Assembly (NCBI GenBank): GCA_963828185.1
Contig: CAWHDV010000002.1
Coordinates: forward strand, 434,001-498,000
Source of the DNA: Rhodoblastus sp963828185
GTDB taxonomy: Bacteria > Pseudomonadota > Alphaproteobacteria > Rhizobiales > Beijerinckiaceae
Length of the DNA stretch: 64,000 nucleotides
Reading direction: 5' to 3'
Positions 27,730-36,904 of this stretch are shown here, in pieces. The position numbers and the translations under genes are program-made. The stretch's first letter is position 1, and every line of letters begins with the position of its first letter. Below the pieces are notes generated by a model. The model searched no databases, had not been told where the DNA came from, and saw only the letters and a list, made by a program, of their open reading frames with translations.

Positions 27730-28130
27730 TTAACGGGAACGCCGCCTGCGTTTGGGGTTGACGCGCTTGCGCCATTCCAGCAGTTCGGCGTGGGCGGAAA
27801 AAGCCGTTGATCGTGTGGATATGCGCCCGGACGGCGATGGACTCGCCGGCCCAGGGCGCCCCGCGCCGCGAAACCGACGAAATCACGCTGGAGTCGCTAC
27901 GCCCGAGATTGTGGCGCAGATGATGGCGCACCCGCCCGCCCGCACATGCCGGAGCCGGCCAGGATGACCGCCCCTGCCCTGATCGTGTTGAGCGCGATCG
28001 AGTCCGCGCTTTCGCGGCAGAACCGCAGGCCAGGAGGGCCGAAGGGATCGATTTTTTCCGCCCGCCGCCGCCGTTTCCGGCCCATAGCATTCCGGATGCT
28101 TGAGCCGCGCTTGCCGAGGAGAGGCAGGCG
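27730..28130 (-). pseudogene. Decayed C-terminal remnant of an MBL-fold beta-CASP ribonuclease/RNA-specificity protein
   Basis: Read on the minus strand from 28130 downward, pieces of a beta-CASP metallo-beta-lactamase protein appear in successive frames. First, weakly, KHPECYGPET. Then PPGLRFCRESADSIALNTIR with AGAVILAGSGMCG. Then GRVRHHLRHNLGRSDSSVI with ESIAVRAHIHTING. Finally SAHAELLEWRKRVNPKRR, ending at a TAA whose complement is 27730-27732. The blocks GSGMC-x-GGR-x-RHHL and VRAHIHTING(F)SAHA are diagnostic of the C-terminal part of this family. At least three frame breaks occur within 400 bp and the catalytic N-terminal half is gone, replaced by the neighbouring LOG-family gene, so this is a real pseudogene and not a single indel. 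Confidence 0.75.
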
Positions 28131-28235
28131 CTTTCCTCCTCAAGCCGTCGGCCGCCCTGGAACAGGCCGCAATCGGCGAGAATCCGCTTGCCCGCCGCCT
28201 TTCATTCGCCCCCTTGTTTTTGTTAAGCCGCGTTG

Positions 28236-29204
28236 TCATTCGGCCACTGGCGCGGCGCGTTCCCACTTGCGCAGACCGTCGAAAATGTCGCGGGCGGTTT
28301 CGGCGAACCAGAACAATTCGCGGTCTTCGAGATCGATCACGCCCTCGGCTGCGAGAAAATCGAAATCCACCGCCTTGCGCCAGAAATCCTCGCCCACCAG
28401 CACGATGGGGATCGGCCGCTTCTTGCGGGTCTGGACGAGGGTCAGCACTTCGAACAGTTCGTCGAACGTGCCATAGCCGCCGGGAAAGGCGACGAGCGCC
28501 CGCGCCCGCTGGACGAAATGCAGTTTTCGCAGGGCGAAATAATGGAACTGGAAGCAGAGTTCCGGCGTGACGTAGGGGTTCGGATATTGCTCGTGCGGCA
28601 GGTTGATGTTGAGGCCGATGCTCTTGGCGCCGATATCGAAGGCGCCGCGGTTGGCCGCCTCCATGATCCCCGGCCCGCCGCCGGTCATCACCAGCGTGGT
28701 CGGGCGCTTCGCCTCGAGATTGGCCTCGCTGACAAGACGCCCCAATTCGCGCGCCACGTCGTAATAGCGGCTTTTTTCCAAAATTCTCTCGGCGACGGCG
28801 AGCTTGCGCGCCAGCACGAAGGAATGATGCGATCCGTTGGCCGCCATCAGCGCGGCCCGCGCGGCCTCGACCTTGCGCCGCGCCTCGGAAGGCTCGCAAA
28901 TGCGGGTCGAGCCGAAAATGACGATGGTTTGCGCGACCTCCTGCTTGCGCAGCGACAATTCGGCTTTGAGATATTCCATCTCGAGGCGCAGGCCACGCGT
29001 GTCGGCGCCTTCGAGGAAGTCGGCATCCGCATTGGCCAACCGATAGGACGGCGAGCGCACGATTTCCTGCACGCGCGCCGGCGCGCCAGGATCTTCCTCG
29101 ACAGGCTTGGGGTGGCCCCCGGGCAGTGGCTCGCGGCGATCGATCGGATGGGCCGGGGCGGGAATGTTCGGCGTATTGTCGCCGGTCGATTGTTTTTTGG
29201 CCAA
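28236..29204 (-). CDS. LOG-family (lysine decarboxylase-like) nucleoside phosphoribohydrolase
   Basis: 322 residues. The Rossmann-type core holds IVIFGSTRICEPSEARRK near residue 100, MTGGGPGIMEAANRGAFDIG, and the family signature FPGGYGTFDELFEVLTL. LOG proteins hydrolyse nucleoside 5'-monophosphates (cytokinin riboside monophosphates in some), despite the old 'lysine decarboxylase' label. An N-terminal extension of about 90 Pro-rich then helical residues makes it longer than the standard proteins of about 200 residues. TTG 29204 is the apparent start (MAKKQSTGD), with only a weak ribosome-binding site. It is flanked on its 3' side by the MBL pseudogene. Confidence 0.8.
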   Translation of the reverse strand: MAKKQSTGDNTPNIPAPAHPIDRREPLPGGHPKPVEEDPGAPARVQEIVRSPSYRLANADADFLEGADTRGLRLEMEYLKAELSLRKQEVAQTIVIFGSTRICEPSEARRKVEAARAALMAANGSHHSFVLARKLAVAERILEKSRYYDVARELGRLVSEANLEAKRPTTLVMTGGGPGIMEAANRGAFDIGAKSIGLNINLPHEQYPNPYVTPELCFQFHYFALRKLHFVQRARALVAFPGGYGTFDELFEVLTLVQTRKKRPIPIVLVGEDFWRKAVDFDFLAAEGVIDLEDRELFWFAETARDIFDGLRKWERAAPVAE

Positions 29205-29278
29205 TGTGTCGTCTCGGAGGGGCTGATCGTACCATCAGCCGAAAAAATGTCGAGAAGCCCTGGTTGAAGGGCTCCGCC

Positions 29279-29623
29279 CTATTCGTCGTTCTCGGCGTTC
29301 AGTTCGTCAAGCGGAATGGTTGAAACCGTCGTCCTGGGCCTGTCGGCCTCCACCTCGGTCAGCAGGCGAGCGATCATCTGGGCGACTTCGCGCGCCTCAT
29401 CCTCGCTGAACAGGCGGGACTGGGCGCGCAAGGCCGGATCGTCCTCGAAATCGACCGACGCGACCTCGCGCCCCGCGGCGTCCACGATCGCGTAGAATTG
29501 GTCGGACCGGCGCAAGCCGAGCGGCAGCGTGATCGGCAATCGCAACGGCGCCGCCTCGGCCTCCTCGCGCCGGACCCACTTGCGCCCGAACGTCGGACGC
29601 CCGAATTTATCCCGATGAGACAA
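29279..29623 (-). CDS. Hypothetical small protein
   Basis: 114 residues from TTG 29623, preceded by AAGGATCAATTCG; the much longer open frame upstream to 30064 is not credible. Middle: LPLGLRRSDQFYAIVDAAGR, then EVASVDFEDDPALRAQ; the C-terminal half is a charged helix (EDEAREVAQMIARLLTEVE). No signal peptide, membrane segment or recognised domain. It resembles small hypothetical proteins of Hyphomicrobiales; the function is unknown. Confidence 0.6.
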   Translation of the reverse strand: MSHRDKFGRPTFGRKWVRREEAEAAPLRLPITLPLGLRRSDQFYAIVDAAGREVASVDFEDDPALRAQSRLFSEDEAREVAQMIARLLTEVEADRPRTTVSTIPLDELNAENDE

Positions 29624-29783
29624 CGAATTGATCCTTTTTCCCGCAGAACATCTTCCCTCTATTTGGGGATCGCCCGGCGATAAATCGACGCCATGACAGC
29701 AACATCGCGGGAAATCGTCAAGTTTGCGCCGCCTGGACCTGAAACGTCGCGAAAGCGTTGTCGGGGATTGGCGGAGACCACGC

Positions 29784-30060
29784 ATGGCTAAAAACTTCAC
29801 CTTCGCGCAGTCCGCCGCCTTGCCTCCGCGCCCCGACTTCGGCGCACTGCTCGCCAGGCCCGCGCCGCCGCGCGGAAAAAACCGCGCCTGCGGCGCTGAT
29901 CGACGCGCATCGCCGAGGAGGCGGCCGCCGAAGTCGAGGCGAGCGCCCGGTTGAAGGGAAGGTCGGTCGACGCCTTGGTCATGGTCGCGCTCGACCAGCT
30001 GCTGAAGGCGCACGGCCGGCCGGCGATCGCAGAACTGGCGCCGTGGTTCCGGCCGCGACG
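29784..30060 (+). pseudogene. Broken small hypothetical gene
   Basis: ATG 29784 has a good upstream GGAGACCACGC. The frame begins MAKNFTFAQSAALPPRPDFG and continues LLARPAPPRGK, then meets AAAAAA and loses sense. A convincing continuation, IAEEAAAEVEASARLKGRSV then DALVMVALDQLLKAHGRP, is in a different frame between about 29909 and 30040. Two single-base changes would restore one protein of roughly 95 residues. No family is recognised. Together with the octamer repeat and the IS3 scrap immediately downstream, this marks degraded DNA between 29.7 and 30.5 kb. Confidence 0.45.
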
Positions 30061-30072
30061 CCATGGCGTTCC

Positions 30073-30110
30073 GGCGTCATGGCGTCATGGCGTCATGGCG
30101 TCATGGCGTC
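30073..30110. repeat. Octamer tandem repeat (GGCGTCAT)x4
   Basis: Four perfect copies of GGCGTCAT run from 30073 to 30104, followed by a partial GGCGTC. Eight is not a multiple of three, so slippage here would shift any reading frame passing through. It lies between the broken small gene and the IS3-like scrap. Confidence 0.9.
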
Positions 30111-30113
30111 CAA

Positions 30114-30176
30114 TTGACCGGGGTCGAGCCGATCTGCAAGGTCCTGCCGATCGCCCCCTCGACCTTCGCACCATGG
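30114..30176 (+). mobile_element. Scrap of an IS3-family transposase (OrfB N-terminus)
   Basis: The translation LTGVEPICKVLPIAPSTF matches the start of the OrfB (rve transposase) protein of IS3-type elements, which typically reads YGVEPICRVLPIAPSTYY. Nothing of the DDE catalytic core follows, and no terminal inverted repeats were found, so only a fragment of about 60 bp remains. From here to the start of the repeat protein (30533) I see no coding sequence. Confidence 0.6.
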
Positions 30177-30532
30177 CAAAACCGGCGGGTCGCTGTCTCG
30201 GACTTACGATCTCAACCTCGCGCCGGCCGACATCAAGACGCGCGTCCTGACGACCAAGACGATCCTGCGAAAAGCGGTCTGGCCTCGCCTTGTTAATCAA
30301 TGCGCAAGCCTAATCGCCATTGCACGGCTGATTCCTAAAAACCGACAGACGCCATTCAGCATTTGGCAACGCGCCGTGCGCGAGAAACGTCGGGAGATCT
30401 GCAACCAGAGGCTACCCAGGCCAAATTTTACAGCACCTGATATTCGCCCTCCGGCGGGAATGACTTCCGCCGAAATTCGCATGACGCGAAACCGCCCTTC
30501 GAAAAACAATTAAAGCAAACAGGACGATCGTC

Positions 30533-33500
30533 ATGACCTCCATCGTCAAAAGCATGTCGAACGCACAAATCGCCAGCATGTCGTTGGCGACCGCCGCCAG
30601 CCTGGCGCCGGCCGACATCGAGGCGCTGACCAATTCGCAGGTGTCAGCTTTGAGCGCAGCCCAGATCAATGCGTTCAGCGCCGCCAGCAAGCAAGCCTTC
30701 TCGGCCACGCAGATCAGCGCCCTGTCGAACCCCGCCATCGAAGGTCTTGCCGCCGCGACGATCGCCTCTCTCAGCGCCGCCGAAGTCGGCGGACTGACCG
30801 CTGGCCAGCTGAGCGTCTTGTCCGCCACCCAGGCCGCCGCGCTGAGCGCGACCCAGGTCAAGGCCCTGTCGACGACCCAGATCGCAGCCCTTTCCGCCGC
30901 CGCCGTTTCCGGACTCACGGCGGCCGCCACCGAGTCCTTGAGCCTGGCGCAAATCCAGGCGCTTTCCGCGGCGCAGGTCCAGGCGCTGACCACGACGCAG
31001 GTCGCCGACCTTTCGACCGCGATTCTCGATGGCGTCGCGGCGGCCGACTTCTCCGCGACAATGATCAAGAGCATGGCTCCCGCCACCGTCGCCAGGCTCT
31101 CCACATCCCAGCTTGCCGCGTTTGTCGGCGCGCAGATCGCCGCGCTGACCGCCGCCCAGATCGCCCAATTGACGACGACGCAGCTCAACGCCATGTCCGC
31201 GTCGCAGTTCGCGACGTTCAGCGCCGCGCAGACGCAGGCGCTCAGCAATGCGCAACTCAATGCCCTGGGCAAGACCCTGCTGAACGCCCTCAACGTCTCG
31301 AACCTTTCCAACGCGCAGATTTCCGGCCTCTCCACCGCTCTGGCCAACCTCTCGGCGAACCAGATCGCCGGCATGTCGAAAAGCCAGTTCTCCGTCCTTT
31401 CGCAAGCGCAAGTCGGCCTGCTCAACGCGACCGGCGTCTCCTACCTCAGCGCCACCGAAGTCGCGTCGATGACCGCGGCGCAGCTCGGCGAACTCGACGC
31501 CGCGAACGTCTCCGGCCTTGGCTCGGCCGACCTGAAGGCGCTTGCAACCGCGCAGATTTCCACGATGTCGATATCCGCCGTCGGCGCTCTCAGCGCCGCC
31601 CAGATCGGCGACCTTTCGTCCGGACAGATCGCCGCGCTCACCGCCAGCCAGCTCGACGCCATGTCGGCGGCGGCCCTCGGCGCGCTCACGGCGACGCAGG
31701 CCGGCGCGATCGCCGCATCGACCCTCAACGCCATCAACGAGTCCGTCCTCGACGCCATCGGCGTCGCCAAGCTGTCGAACGCGCAGATCGCCGGACTTTC
31801 CACCGCCAAGGTCAACGCTCTCGCAACGAGCCAGGTCGCCGCCCTGACCAGTGGCCAGATAAGTGTCATGACCGCGGCGCAGGTCGCGTCCATGACGTCG
31901 AGCCAGATCGGCTCGCTGAGTGTCGCCGCAATTTCCGCACTCACCGCCGCGCAGGCGGCCGCCCTGTCGACGACCTCGGTTGCCGCCCTCGGCGCCAACA
32001 TCGCCAAACTGTCCGCTTCCGCGCTCGCCGGCCTCACAACGACGGCGCTGTCCGGACTCACGACGGCGCAGATCGCCGACCTGACTCCCTCCCAGGTCGG
32101 CGCGCTCACGGCCGCCCAGGTGGGCTCGCTCAAAGCCGCGCAGGTCGCGGCCCTGTCGGCGACGCAGATCGCGGAATTCTCGTCCGCCGCCGTCGCCGGC
32201 TTCACGAGCGCCAACGCCATCTTCACGACCGCACAGCAGCAGGCGCTGTCCGTCACCGACATCGCGGCCCTCTCGACGGCGGCGTTGCAGACGCTCAAGG
32301 GCGCAGCGCTGACCGCCGCGCAGATCAGCGGCATGTCGAGCGCCCAGATCGAAAAACTGACTGCCGCCCAGATCTCCACCCTGACGGCGCAGGCGCTCAC
32401 TGGGCTTACCGCCGCCCAGATCGGCGTCCTCTCGACCGCGCAGACCGACGCCATGTCCGCCGGACAGATCGGCGGCCTCAGCGCCACCCAACAGGGCGCC
32501 TTCACCTCGACGCAGGTCGCCGCCATGACCGCCGCGCAGCAGCAGGCGCTGCAGTTGAACGCGCTCTCGGTCGCCGCGCTCGGCTCCGTCCTCGGCGCAA
32601 ATTTCTCCGCCACGCAGATCGCCGCCCTGACGGCGGCGACGATCGGCAAGCTGACGTCAACGCAGTTCGTCGCGGGCGTCGCCCCACACGTCGCCTCGCT
32701 TTCGGCGAGCCAGATGGCCGGACTTGTCGCCGCACAGATCGCCTCTCTGACGAACGCCGAGATCGCGTCGCTCGACGCCGCGCAGATCGCCGGATTGTCG
32801 AGCGCCGCCGTCGCCGGCTTCACCGCGGCGCAGGTAGGCTCGATGTCGACCAAGCTGTTCGACGCCCTCACCGCCACCGATCTCGACGCCCTGTCCTCGG
32901 CCGCCCTCAAGGGAATGACGGCCGGCCAGATTTCGTCGATGTCGACGACGACCGTCGCCGGCCTTTCCGCCGCCGCGCTCGCCGCCATGACGACGACGCA
33001 GATCGCCGATTTCAACGCCGCACAAACGCAGGCGCTGACGACCAATCAGATCGCCGGTCTCTCGACGGCCGACCTCGACGCCTTGAACATCGCCAATTTC
33101 GGCGCCCAGCAGATCGCCGGCCTGAGCGCCGCCTATATCGGATCGCTCACCGTTGCGAACTTCGACAAGTACATCGCCCCGGACATCTCCACGATCTCGG
33201 TCAACGGCGTCAAAGGCCTGACCGTGGCGCAGATCGACTCCCTGAGCTCCGGCGAAGTCGCGGGTTTCACCGCCGCGCAACTCGCAGGCATGAGCTCCGC
33301 CCAGATCGCGGCTGTCGAGTCGCTCACAGCCGTCAACGCCGTGATCAAGGAGGCGACCAGCCTCGAAGTCGGCGGCTCGCTTTCCTATTCCTCGCTGCTC
33401 CAGGTGCTTGACGACGCGGCCACGGGCGGAATGAACGCGTCCAAGCTCTCCGGGCTCCAGACGCTCGCCGCTGACCTCAACGCCTCCGGCGCGGGCGGCA

Positions 33501-34507
33501 TCGAGACCACGGCCTACGTTCAGCAGGTTTTCGACGACGTCGTGCAGGGTAACTCCGCCAACGCTTACTGGAACGGTGGATCGTCCACGGCGACGGCGCT
33601 CGGCGACCTGTCGGCGACCTCGACCCAGACGCAGACCGACGAGCTGATCGGCAAGTGGTTTCTCGGCACGGACCTGCCATCGATCGATGTTTCGAGCTCG
33701 GGAACCGGCTCGAACGTCCCGGCGGCCTATCAGGCCGTGAACGAACCGCTGTTCAGCGCCGGCGGACCGTCGATCAACGACGTCAACCAGGGCAACGCCG
33801 GCGACTGTTACTTCCTGTCGGCGCTCGCCGTAACGGCGAAGAACGACCCGTCGCTGATCGAAAACATGATCCAGGAAAATTCAAACGGAACCTACTCCGT
33901 CGAGTTCTGGGTCAACGGCGCAGCCGACTATGTCACGGTCAACAATGAACTGCCGATGATGAGCGGGGGCTACCATTATGACGACGGCTCGACCTATGAG
34001 TTCGATCATGGCGGATCCGCCGGCGCGGCCAACGACTGGTCGGCGCTGGTCGAAAAGGCCTACGCTCAGCTGATGGAGCAGTCCGGCGCCACCGTCGGCA
34101 TGACCCTGGACGTGCACCAGAATTCCTACGCCGCCATCTCCGGCGGCGAGGGCAACGGCATCACCGCCATCACCGGGCAGGCCGTGACGGACTACGGGGC
34201 ATATGCCGGCGAAGCGGCCTCCTCCCTCGCCTCGCTCGCGCAGACGCTGACGCAAGCGATGAGCGGCAACGAGGACGTCATCATGGGGACCAACGGAACC
34301 GTGACCGGAAACGCGAACCTCGTTGCCGGCCACATGTTCGAGGTCACCGGCGTGAACGCCGCCGCGGGAACCGTCAGCCTTCAGAATCCGTGGAACGGCT
34401 CCGAAGCCGGCGGCGCAATGGCCATGAGCTTCACCAACTCGATGGCCAACCTCGCCGCAAACAACGTCACCTTCTTCGTCGCGTCGGGCGCGGCCCATGT
34501 CGCCTGA
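30533..34507 (+). CDS. Giant octapeptide-repeat protein with C-terminal calpain-type (C2) cysteine protease domain, probable type I secretion substrate
   Basis: 1,324 residues; ATG 30533 follows AGGACGATCGTC. Residues about 5-925 are a near-continuous array of roughly a hundred octapeptides of consensus AxL(S/T)xxQ(I/V), for example ALSAAQVQALTTTQV, almost free of Cys, aromatic and charged residues, and predicted to stack as a fibre or solenoid. Residues 930-1080 are a non-repeat linker. The C-terminal domain carries calpain hallmarks: NQGNAGDCYFLSALA (Gln1086, Cys1092), VAGHMFEVTGVN (His1267) and LQNPWNG (Asn1285), the Gln-Cys-His-Asn set of family C2. There is no N-terminal signal peptide and there are no RTX nonapeptides. 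The two genes downstream encode a type I secretion ABC protein and adaptor, so export through a C-terminal signal is likely (inference). Substrate and target are unknown. Confidence 0.85.
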   Translation: MTSIVKSMSNAQIASMSLATAASLAPADIEALTNSQVSALSAAQINAFSAASKQAFSATQISALSNPAIEGLAAATIASLSAAEVGGLTAGQLSVLSATQAAALSATQVKALSTTQIAALSAAAVSGLTAAATESLSLAQIQALSAAQVQALTTTQVADLSTAILDGVAAADFSATMIKSMAPATVARLSTSQLAAFVGAQIAALTAAQIAQLTTTQLNAMSASQFATFSAAQTQALSNAQLNALGKTLLNALNVSNLSNAQISGLSTALANLSANQIAGMSKSQFSVLSQAQVGLLNATGVSYLSATEVASMTAAQLGELDAANVSGLGSADLKALATAQISTMSISAVGALSAAQIGDLSSGQIAALTASQLDAMSAAALGALTATQAGAIAASTLNAINESVLDAIGVAKLSNAQIAGLSTAKVNALATSQVAALTSGQISVMTAAQVASMTSSQIGSLSVAAISALTAAQAAALSTTSVAALGANIAKLSASALAGLTTTALSGLTTAQIADLTPSQVGALTAAQVGSLKAAQVAALSATQIAEFSSAAVAGFTSANAIFTTAQQQALSVTDIAALSTAALQTLKGAALTAAQISGMSSAQIEKLTAAQISTLTAQALTGLTAAQIGVLSTAQTDAMSAGQIGGLSATQQGAFTSTQVAAMTAAQQQALQLNALSVAALGSVLGANFSATQIAALTAATIGKLTSTQFVAGVAPHVASLSASQMAGLVAAQIASLTNAEIASLDAAQIAGLSSAAVAGFTAAQVGSMSTKLFDALTATDLDALSSAALKGMTAGQISSMSTTTVAGLSAAALAAMTTTQIADFNAAQTQALTTNQIAGLSTADLDALNIANFGAQQIAGLSAAYIGSLTVANFDKYIAPDISTISVNGVKGLTVAQIDSLSSGEVAGFTAAQLAGMSSAQIAAVESLTAVNAVIKEATSLEVGGSLSYSSLLQVLDDAATGGMNASKLSGLQTLAADLNASGAGGIETTAYVQQVFDDVVQGNSANAYWNGGSSTATALGDLSATSTQTQTDELIGKWFLGTDLPSIDVSSSGTGSNVPAAYQAVNEPLFSAGGPSINDVNQGNAGDCYFLSALAVTAKNDPSLIENMIQENSNGTYSVEFWVNGAADYVTVNNELPMMSGGYHYDDGSTYEFDHGGSAGAANDWSALVEKAYAQLMEQSGATVGMTLDVHQNSYAAISGGEGNGITAITGQAVTDYGAYAGEAASSLASLAQTLTQAMSGNEDVIMGTNGTVTGNANLVAGHMFEVTGVNAAAGTVSLQNPWNGSEAGGAMAMSFTNSMANLAANNVTFFVASGAAHVA

Positions 34508-34561
34508 GGGCGCCACACTGCATCCACGAATTCAAGTCGCCCGCGCCCAAAACGATTTGCA

Positions 34562-34584
34562 TCCCGCGCCCCAACGGCGCGGGA
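34562..34584 (+). terminator. Hairpin between the repeat-protease gene and its transporter
   Basis: TCCCGCGCC-CCAAC-GGCGCGGGA is a perfect 9-bp stem 55 bp after the stop codon. No T-tract follows, so it may act as an mRNA 3'-stabilising or attenuating structure, allowing more substrate than transporter to be made. It lies in the 222-bp gap before the ABC gene. Confidence 0.5.
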
Positions 34585-34729
34585 GACTGGCGCTCAATAT
34601 TTTCTGTCCAATAGATTCGCGTTCAATTGTATTTCGGCGCAGCGTTCGCGCATTAAGCGCCTGCAAACGCTTAATCGTTACAACGAAGCCCACCACCGCG
34701 CGGACGTTTTACGCACGTCAACAGCAACA

Positions 34730-36904
34730 ATGGACCGAATAATAACTCAGCGCGCCAGTCACGACCATCTGGCCGATGCGTCCGATGCGTCCGGCCTCTG
34801 CGCGCTGAGCGCCATCGCCGCCTATTACCGCATCGCCAGCGACCCCGGCCATCTGCTGCGTGAACTCGCCCTGCACGACAGGGCCGCGCAGGGCAATGAC
34901 CTGGCGCTCGCCGCCAAGATCATCGGCCTCAAGGCGCGCGTCACCGCTTTCAAGACGCCGGAACGTCTCGCCGGCCTGCCGGTCCCCGCCATATTGCAGC
35001 TGAAGGACGGCGGCTTTGTCCTCTACACCGGCCGCTCGGCCCCCGAGACCTGGCGCATCATCAATCCTTTGAGCCAGGCGGCGCGCGACCTGAGCCTCGA
35101 CGATCTCGTCGCGGCGGTCGCGCCCCATGCAATTCTCGTCACCCGCCGCCTTGGCCACGGGACCGATCCACGCACCTTCGGCTTCAAATGGTTCCTGCCG
35201 TCGCTGTGGCGCTACCGCAAGCCGCTCGCCCATGTGCTGATGGCGTCTTTCTTCATCCAGATCTTCGCCCTTGTCTCGCCGCTGTTCTTCCAGGTCGTCA
35301 TCGACAAGGTGCTGTCGCACAAGGGCTATTCCACCCTTTTCGTGCTCGTCGGCGGTCTGCTGGCCATCGGCATGTTCGACGTCATCCTGCAATATCTTCG
35401 CTCCTATGCGCTGTCGCACACGACCAACCGCATCGACGTCGAACTCGGCAAGCGGCTGTTCCGCCAGCTCCTGCGCCTGCCGATCGGCTATTTCGAAACG
35501 CGCGGCGCCGGCCAGACCGCCGCGCGCATGCGCGAGCTGGAGACGATCCGCTCGTTCCTGACCGGCCAGGGCCTGTTCTTCGCCCTCGATCTCCTGTTCG
35601 CCTTCGTCTTCCTCGGCGTGCTGTTCGCCTATTCCTGGAAACTGACGCTGATCGTCGTCGCCACCATCCCGCTTTATCTGATCATCGCCGCCGTCGCGCG
35701 TCCGCTGTTGCGCGAAAAACTCAATGAAAAATTCAATCGCGGCGCGGAAAGCCAGCAGTTCCTGGTCGAGACCATCGTCGCCATGCAGACGGTCAAGGCG
35801 TCGGCCGTCGAGCCGATCATGGCGGCGCAATGGGAAGAAAAGCTCGCCGCTTACGTCGGCTCGGCCTTCCGCACCTCGATGACCGGGGCCAAGGCGCAAA
35901 ACGCCATCCAGTACGTGTCGAAGGCTTCATCCGCCGCGCTGCTGCTGTTCGGCGCCAAGGCCGTCATCGACGGCGAGCTGTCGGTTGGCGAACTGGTGGC
36001 CTTCAACATGATCGCCGCCCAGGTCGCCCAGCCGATCCTGCGCCTGTCGCAGCTTTGGCAAGACTTCCAGCAGGTCCAGGTTTCGGTCGAGCGCCTCGGC
36101 GACATCCTCAACACGGCGCCCGAGCCCGCCCCGTCGATCAGCGCCGCCCTGCCGCCGCCGCGCGGCCAGATCGAGTTCAAGAACGTCACCTTCCGCTATC
36201 GTCCCGGCGCGCCGGCGGTGCTGAAGGACGTCAGCTTGCGCATACCAAAGGGCAAGGTCATCGGCATCGTCGGACCATCGGGGTCCGGCAAATCGACTCT
36301 CACCAAGTTGTTCCAACGCTTCTACATTCCCGAGGAAGGCCAGATCCTGCTCGACGGCATGGACCTGTCCCACGTCGATCCCGCCTGGTTGCGCCGGCAC
36401 ATTGGCGTCGTGTTGCAGGAAAACCTTCTGTTCAACCGCTCAATCCACGAAAATATCGCCCTCGCCAACCCGGCGATGAACCGCGCCCAGGTCATCGCCA
36501 ACGCGCGGCTGGCCGGCGCCGACGAGTTCATCGCCAGGCTGCCGCAAGGCTATGACACCATCCTTGAGGAGCGCGGCGCCAACCTGTCCGGCGGACAGCG
36601 CCAGCGCATCGCCATCGCGCGCGCGCTCGCCACCGATCCGCCGATACTGATCTTCGACGAGGCGACCTCGGCGCTCGATTATGAAAGCGAGAAGATCATC
36701 CAGCAGAACATGCGCCAGATCGTCAAAGGCCGCACGGTGCTGATCATCGCCCACCGCCTTGCGGCGGTGCGCGATTGCGACGTCATCGTCGGCATGGTCG
36801 ACGGCCGCATCGTCGAAGGCGGCTCGCACGACGAACTGCTGTCGCGGCCCGCCAGCCTTTACAGCCGGCTGTGGGGCCTGCAAAACGAAAGGAGCGCGGC
36901 ATGA
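34730..36904 (+). CDS. Type I secretion ABC transporter (HlyB-like) with degenerate C39-like domain
   Basis: 724 residues. The N-terminal 130 residues are a C39-peptidase-like domain (SGLCALSAIAAYYRI, WRIINPLSQ) in which the position of the catalytic Cys is Ser, as expected for the non-proteolytic domain that docks unfolded substrates in HlyB-type systems. A six-helix membrane domain follows from about 155. The ATPase domain has GPSGSGKST, LSGGQRQRIAIAR and ILIFDEATSALD. It would drive one-step export of the upstream repeat-protease, with the adaptor downstream (4-bp ATGA overlap) and an outer-membrane TolC protein encoded elsewhere. No strong ribosome-binding site precedes ATG 34730. Confidence 0.9.
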   Translation: MDRIITQRASHDHLADASDASGLCALSAIAAYYRIASDPGHLLRELALHDRAAQGNDLALAAKIIGLKARVTAFKTPERLAGLPVPAILQLKDGGFVLYTGRSAPETWRIINPLSQAARDLSLDDLVAAVAPHAILVTRRLGHGTDPRTFGFKWFLPSLWRYRKPLAHVLMASFFIQIFALVSPLFFQVVIDKVLSHKGYSTLFVLVGGLLAIGMFDVILQYLRSYALSHTTNRIDVELGKRLFRQLLRLPIGYFETRGAGQTAARMRELETIRSFLTGQGLFFALDLLFAFVFLGVLFAYSWKLTLIVVATIPLYLIIAAVARPLLREKLNEKFNRGAESQQFLVETIVAMQTVKASAVEPIMAAQWEEKLAAYVGSAFRTSMTGAKAQNAIQYVSKASSAALLLFGAKAVIDGELSVGELVAFNMIAAQVAQPILRLSQLWQDFQQVQVSVERLGDILNTAPEPAPSISAALPPPRGQIEFKNVTFRYRPGAPAVLKDVSLRIPKGKVIGIVGPSGSGKSTLTKLFQRFYIPEEGQILLDGMDLSHVDPAWLRRHIGVVLQENLLFNRSIHENIALANPAMNRAQVIANARLAGADEFIARLPQGYDTILEERGANLSGGQRQRIAIARALATDPPILIFDEATSALDYESEKIIQQNMRQIVKGRTVLIIAHRLAAVRDCDVIVGMVDGRIVEGGSHDELLSRPASLYSRLWGLQNERSAA

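Noticed and set aside
30644..33045. Long antisense frames across the octapeptide repeats
   Set aside because: Their regular low-complexity peptides are mirror images of the 24-bp DNA period, not separate genes.
33310..34507. RTX calcium-binding repeats in the C-terminal part of the repeat-protease
   Set aside because: No GGxGxDxUx nonapeptides are present; Gly-rich stretches such as SGGEGNG are isolated.
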